From: Batrachochytrium dendrobatidis JAM81
Taxonomy: Eukaryota > Chytridiomycota > Chytridiomycetes > Rhizophydiales
Length of the DNA: 64,000 bases
Direction of reading: 5' to 3'
Assembly: GCF_000203795.2 (NCBI RefSeq)
Contig: NW_006281099.1
Location: 4,304,532 to 4,368,531, forward strand
In this document: piece after piece, positions 58,503 to 64,000 of the stretch
How the letters are laid out: every line of letters begins with the position of its first letter
Numbering within the stretch: position 1 is the stretch's first letter
Made by a program: the position numbers and the translations under genes
The notes under the pieces: generated by a model
What the model was told of the DNA's origin: nothing
Seen by the model: only the letters and a program-made list of their open reading frames with translations
Databases searched by the model: none

Positions 58503-60163
58503 ATGTTGATTACTCTAGAATGCATTCTACTTGCGTTACAAGCAGTTGCTGCAATTCGAGTTTCATTAGAATCACCTTTTGAAAGTGCCAGTCAATCAAG
58601 CAATAGACTATCAAAACGATCACCCGTTGAATTGGATGGTGATGCTAACAAATGCTACACAATTAAATCCAATGTTGATGGAGTCAATGTATGTATCATG
58701 TCATGCATTGTAGTTTGATATCAACAATACCACGTTTAATCAATCTCACACTTGTTTAAAATAGTTGAATTTACGAGTCGATTCAATGATTTCTGATATA
58801 ATCGTACCACTTCCTAGTTCAAGCAACGATGTAGGTTTGGCTATACAAAGTATTTCAAGTGGTGAGCCCGTTAATATAAAGTACAAAGACAAAGAGTATA
58901 AAGGAGTTACATCCACAGCCGCTGTGACGGTTCCGGGTACTGCAATAACTGGCGTCAATTTACCAGTAATAGCAGTTGAAAAACAATCGGCACGTCTAGC
59001 TGGTATCGATCCAGATTTTGATGGAGTATTTGGGATTGGCCACTTTTCTTTGTCAAAACATCATTCACCAATCACTGCAATGGATAGTTTGTACAGCAAT
59101 AATGTCATTCCCAATAACGAGATTGGCATTCAACTATGCCCTTCTGATCTTTTTGAGCAAAGCTTCATCAATATAGGAAACACGGAAATCACTGCAAAGT
59201 GTGGAACGGATGGAAGGAGTGTTGCATGGGTAAATTCACCAACAAATGATCATCATACTGTCAACATCAAGAGTATACTAGTCAATGACGAACAAGTGGA
59301 TTTGCCCGAGGAATTCCAAAAAACTGTAGAAGATGACCATATTTTGTACTCGCATGTGGAAACATGTTCTAAATATATGCATTTTCCTCAAACAGTCGTG
59401 ATAGCGTTGGTCAAGGCTATTGTTGATAGCGATGCGATTACTATCTGGGATGCTAAATCTAGGCGCAAACTCAATCCGGAAGAAATTGATGACATATTTT
59501 GGAAACACCGTCTAATGTCTGAATCTAATTTTAATATTGATTGGAGAAAACTGCCGACATTTACAATTGTAATGTATGCTCAAACCCCCGTAACTGATGA
59601 CAATCGTGATTCCGTCGTAAAGATCAGATTGGGTCCCAAAGACTATATACAGAAAGTCAATCTTGGAAAATTTAAAAGGTGTAAATATTTGACAATTGTA
59701 TGCAATATGTGTTGTTTGATTAATCTGGCTAATATAATGTTGAATTGTAGACCTGTTTGCTGTAACAGTTGGCTCAAATGACAATGCAATTCTTGGTATA
59801 CCATTTATGACCCAACTTGAATTGACATTTGATTTACTAAATACACGCATTGGGTTTGGTCCTGGATGTGGATGTGAAACTGCAAGTAACAGGTATCCTA
59901 CTATTTCAAACAATGATCGGGTACTCTGGCCATTACCACAGTAAGTTGTTTGATATTGATATGTGAATGTGTTAATTGATATACTGATACTGATCATGAA
60001 TTTGATGCATACTGTTAGATTGCCTGAGCAACCAAGCACTTCAGGTTCAGATGGCAGATCTGGTCTCAGGAGATCATTTTCACGACTTGGTAGTATTCGT
60101 CGTAGTAGTGCTCGTCGTGGCAGTAAGCATTCAAAGTTTAATTACAAAAAGTTTGGAGACTAA
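58503..60163 (+). CDS. Secreted pepsin-fold protein with altered catalytic site
   Basis: Four exons (58503-58688, 58765-59680, 59751-59940, 60019-60163) join in frame to 478 residues. It has a signal peptide (MLITLECILLALQAVAAIRV) and a pro-region with a KR site (RLSKRSPVELDG). The A1 fold is seen in LRVDSMISDIIVPL, aligning with LLDTGSSDLWVP: the first Asp is kept but the Gly is Met. The second site, HVETCSKYMHFP against VDTGTSLLTLP, has Glu for Asp and Cys for Gly. The hallmark AILGIPFMTQLELTFDLLNTRIGF and the shared PGCGC end relate it to the gene at 32455-34296. No GPI tail is present. Instead the end is Arg/Ser-rich (SFSRLGSIRRSSARRGSKHS). It is probably non-catalytic. Confidence 0.82.
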
Positions 60164-60870
60164 ACAGATATATCAATAAACTGGTTATTTGTTGAATGGA
60201 TGATGACCATGATTATTTTATAGTTGGTATGATGTACGCCAGAACTCTTGGTGTTAATCATCATCAACTACAACTGATCAAATAGTCGTGCCTGAAAACA
60301 CCCACCACACTGTCAAGAGTCACAAACAGACTCTCAATAAACTCGACTGAATACAATTCATTAGACAAGCTGATATTATATGTATTTCTAATGTGGCGTG
60401 TCCATGTTTGATTGTGTGATATGTTCAAGCCGTGCATGTATTGGATCAGTCCAGTGTGTATCGTAGTTGTTTGATACACGATGATCACGCATACTATTGC
60501 ATTGGTAATACATGGTATTGATTGAATACATCATGATCGCATAGCTCGATCACGATCCAATTGACACAAACAGTCAAGTCGTGTAGTTTGGGTTCAGCTC
60601 GACACATTTGTATTGTCAATTGGACAAAATGTCAAAAGTGAATCAATGTCGACTGAAACAACCAACAGACTGGATCTAGTATGTGTAGTTGCACTGGGTT
60701 GCATATACTGATCACAGTAAACAACTTGAGTGTCGTTTTACTGGTTGTGGTTATGGTGACATGACAGTGTTTGATGTATACAGCATTACAATGATGGATC
60801 AGCAGCAATGTGATGGAACTGGATGTGTAATATCAAAATCATGTTTAGAATACGTAGTATAACGACAACT

Positions 60871-61314
60871 TGAAGTCTAGTCATGTAAATGGACCACTAA
60901 ATAACAGTGTCGGTGTGTAATAAATAGTCAGTGCCATTGTTGGTGGTGATTGACATACAAACAGCAGTTGCATTACTGACATGTACAACCATTGTTGTTG
61001 AATTAGATTGCGATCGTATTCGAGATTCAGAATACAGCAAATGTGTGTACAGAGTTGTATTGACAACATTGACAGTCAAACACAATACATGAATATGGGT
61101 TCAAACTTGGTGACCATACAGTGTATGATTACTAAGAGTGCACAAAGTGTAGATTCAACACTATAGTCTGATTGTGTGTCATGATGGTTGTTGTTGTATA
61201 CCAAACATGCAATGCAGTCAATGTGTAGTAATCATTGTATATTGCAATGCAGAATACAGTCATTGCAGAATGAATACCGAAGGAATCCATTTGACATGAA
61301 TACGATTGTAAATC
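60871..61314. repeat. Inverted-repeat element, copy 9 (diverged)
   Basis: The left end (near 60873-60891, CTAGTCATGTAAATGG) and right end (near 61290-61313, TTGACATGAATACGATTGTA) are weakened versions of the family termini. CACTAAATAACAGTGTC and GTAATAAATAGTCAG echo the left interior of copy 2. It is contained in the duplicated block. Confidence 0.55.
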
Positions 61315-61577
61315 AAAGCGTTTGTGCGGTTACACAACACTCATAAGGGTGCTTTTCAATATACCTGATCAAAGGGTCGTAAAAGCATAATTCAATCGAC
61401 ACGATCATCAAATTGATCAATATGATATTGTGATTAGGGAGCAGCATACTATGGTTTGATAGTTGCTCACTACAAGCAATCAAATAACCCTGTGTCGTTG
61501 GTTAACCTAAAAGGGTTAGGGTTGGTTTGCTATACAAAACATACAAAAATACAATCGAGTATGTTCAGTCCTACAAT
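60887..61577. repeat. Duplicated block, copy A
   Basis: About 691 bp repeated in the same direction at 63322-64000 with scattered substitutions and small indels. Both copies begin near CTAAATAACAGTGTCGGTG and run through GGGAGCAGCATACTATGG to ATGTTCAGTCCTACAAT. Copy A ends 60 bp before the ATG of the secreted repeat protein, so it forms that gene's upstream region. Confidence 0.9.
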
Positions 61578-61636
61578 CAACATCAGTTTCAACACTCTAC
61601 TTTTGTATTAATAGTTTAAACCCATTGACCAATCTA

Positions 61637-62902
61637 ATGAAATTGGTTGATATTTTATTCGTACTGACTGCAGCAGCAACCACTAATGCAATACTGATAC
61701 CGACTAATAACAATGGCTCACCACAAGCATCAGGCACTTCCAGTCAAATGTCTGGCTCAACCAGTGAACCTAGTTCAGACACTTTCGATCAAAAATGGCA
61801 AGACATAATGGATATAGTTGATCCAAGTACTTCCAGACGAGGTCGAAAACGGCCAATTGATGAACTTGGTCCAAGTATTTCTGAACAAGATTGGAAAGCC
61901 ATAATTGATAGGCCTGATCCAGGAATTCCGGAAGACTGGCGAGACTTGGTTGATGCAGTCAATTCAAATATTCTCAAAGACCAGCAACAATCAATTGATC
62001 AACCCAGTCCGAGCACTCCCAAACGAGGTCGAAAACGGCCGATTGATGAACACGGTCCGAGTGCTTCCAAACAAAGTCGGAAACAATCAACTGATGAACC
62101 CGGTCTCGTATTTCCCGACAAATACTGGCAACGCTTAATAGATGAAGTTGATTCAGACGCTTTTAAAGACTGGAAAGAACTGTTTGATATAGTTGATCAA
62201 AGTACTTCCAACCAAAACAAACAACAACCAATGATTCAGTCCAATCCAAGCACTTCCAGTCAAGACCAACAACAGCCAACTGATATAGTTGATCCAAGTA
62301 CTTACGGTCAAAACCAGCAATATTCAACGGATACAATTAATTCAAGTATTCTCGACGAAAACTGGAGAAATCTATTTGATATAGCTGATTCAAGCACTTC
62401 CAACCAAGTTTCTGACCCAACTAATGAGCCTAATCCAAATATTTCCGATCAAACCCAGCAACATCCAGTGGATGCAATTGGTTTAAGCATTTCCAACGAA
62501 GACTGGCAAGAAATAATTGATGCAGCCAATCCAAGCACTTCCAGTCAAAACCAACAACAACCAATGATTCATAACGAGTCTACCAATACTGTTACAAATC
62601 AAATAGCTAGATTAAGCCAAAAATATCAGATAACCCTTGATGGCATGAAAAAAAGACTTGTAGAGTCTAAAGAAATACGAGACAAAAAACGCAAAGAATA
62701 TTATGGATCTATGGCTCTTGGATTCAAACAATGGTCAGCGCTAGAAAGAGGAGAAGAAATATCTGGATCAAGATACGATCCAGACACTGAAATACGATTG
62801 AAACACGAGTATGAAAAGGCAGGAGCAAAAATACGCAGTATCAGACAAGACTTGAAAAGGTTTATGAAAAAGCATGGTTTGAGATTTGAAGAACCGAATT
62901 AG
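61637..62902 (+). CDS. Secreted repetitive protein, effector-like
   Basis: A single-exon frame of 421 residues from ATG 61637. The signal peptide is MKLVDILFVLTAAATTNAIL. The mature part is Ser/Gln/Asp-rich and built of imperfect modules carrying a W-x-x-hydrophobic-x-D motif: KWQDIMDIVDPSTS, DWKAIIDRPDPGIP, DWRDLVDAVNSNIL, YWQRLIDEVDSDAF, DWKELFDIVDQSTS, NWRNLFDIADSSTS and DWQEIIDAANPSTS. Two modules add a basic RGRKRPIDE, resembling a nuclear localisation signal. The C-terminal 110 residues are a charged, helical domain without repeats (KYQITLDGMKKRLVESKEIR). I recall similar secreted families in Batrachochytrium but know no function. The lack of introns contrasts with most neighbours. Confidence 0.8.
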   Translation: MKLVDILFVLTAAATTNAILIPTNNNGSPQASGTSSQMSGSTSEPSSDTFDQKWQDIMDIVDPSTSRRGRKRPIDELGPSISEQDWKAIIDRPDPGIPEDWRDLVDAVNSNILKDQQQSIDQPSPSTPKRGRKRPIDEHGPSASKQSRKQSTDEPGLVFPDKYWQRLIDEVDSDAFKDWKELFDIVDQSTSNQNKQQPMIQSNPSTSSQDQQQPTDIVDPSTYGQNQQYSTDTINSSILDENWRNLFDIADSSTSNQVSDPTNEPNPNISDQTQQHPVDAIGLSISNEDWQEIIDAANPSTSSQNQQQPMIHNESTNTVTNQIARLSQKYQITLDGMKKRLVESKEIRDKKRKEYYGSMALGFKQWSALERGEEISGSRYDPDTEIRLKHEYEKAGAKIRSIRQDLKRFMKKHGLRFEEPN

Positions 62903-63304
62903 GATTTGGATTGATGATGTGTCGATGAATTTGATTTTGAATAAATTTAAACTTTCTGATATGTTGATATTTGTCGAGTATCATGAATGGATCAACAACC
63001 ATATTATTGATTGTGTATTGTGTTTGGTATTACATCAACAATTACTGGATTGTTGATTGACACATTGGCATGGTTTATTACATATACATCAATGACATGA
63101 TAACAACCAGTGTTGATTGTACGTGTAACTATCAGTCAGATTTTCATGATACCATCAACTGATCATGTCGTGTATTGTACAACAAACGGAGAAATACACT
63201 TGTTGAAAGTCGAATGTAGATTGCGTCATTAACTGGTTTGATATTGGTCAATTAGTGTTGTATTGTCAGTTTGTAATGCGATATACGCGGTGTTTATGCA
63301 GCAT

Positions 63305-63742
63305 GTGTCGTATTGACGTCAAATGAACTGCTAAATAACAGTGTCGGTGTGTAATAAACAGTCAGTGGTATTGTTGATGGTGATTGGCATTCAAACAGTT
63401 GCATTACTGACATGTGTCATCGTTGTTGTTGAACTAGATTGCGATCGTATTCGAGATTCAGAATACAGCAAATGTGTGTACAGAGTTGTATTGACAACAT
63501 TGATAGCCAAACACAATACATGAATATGGGTTCAAACTTGTTGACCATACAGTGTATGATTACTAAGAGTGCACAAAGTCTAGATTCAACACTACAGTCT
63601 GATTGTGTGTCATATGGTGGTTGTTGTATATCAAACACTCAATGCAGTCAATGTGTAGTAATCATTGTATATTGCAATTCAGAATACAGTCATTGTTGGA
63701 TGAATACTGGAGTGATCCATTATACATGAATACGATTGTAAA
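63305..63742. repeat. Inverted-repeat element, copy 10 (diverged)
   Basis: Counterpart of copy 9 inside duplicated block B. The left end is near 63305-63325 (GTCGTATTGACGTCAAAT) and the right end near 63718-63742 (ATACATGAATACGATTGTAA). Its left end is closer to the family motif than that of copy 9. Confidence 0.5.
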
Positions 63743-64000
63743 GCAAAGCGTTTGTGGCTGCACAACACTCATGAAGGGTGTGATTTTCAATATACCTGAT
63801 CAAAGGGTCGTAAAAGCATAATTCAATCGACATGATCATCAAATTGATCAATATGATATTGTGATTAGGGAGCAGCATACTATGGTTTGATAGTTGCTCA
63901 CTACAAGCAATCAAATAACCCTGTGTCGTTGGTTAACCTAAAAGGGTTGGTTTGCTATACAAAACATACAAATACAATCGAATATGTTCAGTCCTACAAT
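63322..64000. repeat. Duplicated block, copy B (to window end)
   Basis: Second direct copy of the block at 60887-61577. It matches to the last base of the window, so the true right boundary is unseen. It lacks a 6-bp AGGGTT present in copy A near 61515. Confidence 0.9.

Larger units (their letters stand above)
60164..61636. other. Upstream region of the secreted repeat protein
   Basis: The left 700 bp show no gene. From about 60871 it holds a diverged inverted-repeat element and the first copy of the duplicated block (separate entries). Short frames inside the block occur in both copies and show no coding pattern. Confidence 0.55.
62903..64000. other. Downstream region reaching the window edge
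   Basis: About 400 bp of AT-rich sequence without a gene are followed by the second copy of the duplicated block, which is cut by the window end. No gene was recognised. Confidence 0.55.

Noticed and set aside
61505..61525. Telomere-like TTAGGG
   Set aside because: Only about one and a half units and missing from the second copy of the block; not a telomeric array.

Overview
The window is eukaryotic, gene-dense and AT-rich. Almost all genes are cut by many short GT-AG introns of about 60-110 nt, and intergenic gaps are a few hundred bases. The gene content suggests a flagellated early-diverging fungus, most likely a chytrid of the Batrachochytrium type. It has a fungal core (phosphomevalonate kinase, adenylosuccinate synthetase, biotin-protein ligase, Hrd1, Snf5, a Cue2-like Smr nuclease). 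It also has genes that yeasts lack but animals or ciliated cells have (NELF-A-like, WNK kinase, twinfilin, PACRG-like). Secreted pepsin-fold proteins and a repeat-rich secreted protein with a MKLVDILF-type signal peptide resemble families known from Batrachochytrium. The species cannot be fixed from the sequence alone. All gene models were read by hand from splice sites and protein similarity recalled from memory; no search was run.

Layout: 1-9.3 kb holds a PACRG-like 3' exon, an orphan nuclear-type protein, NELF-A-like, phosphomevalonate kinase and a single-pass membrane protein with 27-bp repeats. 9.8-25 kb holds a WNK kinase, an orphan basic protein, an AFG2B/SPATA5L1-type AAA ATPase, a ZnT7-type zinc transporter and a CUE-DUF1771-Smr protein. 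25-34.5 kb holds a USP deubiquitinase, a pinin-family protein, twinfilin and a GPI-type aspartic pseudo-protease. 34.5-50.6 kb holds Hrd1, a four-CNB/F-box/LRR protein, a LisH-CTLH-WD40 protein, biotin-protein ligase and an 843-residue orphan. 50.7-57.5 kb holds Snf5, adenylosuccinate synthetase and an Alr4036-type FMN protein. 57.5-64 kb is sparser and looks accessory: a second pepsin-fold pseudo-protease, a repetitive secreted protein, and a roughly 690-bp block that is duplicated on both sides of that gene.

The most unusual feature is a dispersed family of about 0.3-0.6 kb elements whose ends are inverted copies of a motif with core TATTCACGTAAAA. I count about ten intact or decayed copies. 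They lie mostly in 5' regions of genes, one lies in a twinfilin intron and one starts 16 bp before the Snf5 ATG. Many gene pairs are divergent and share short promoters (114 bp between pinin and twinfilin; 222 bp with paired CACGTG boxes between the pseudo-protease and Hrd1). No rRNA, convincing tRNA, CRISPR array or autonomous transposon was seen.
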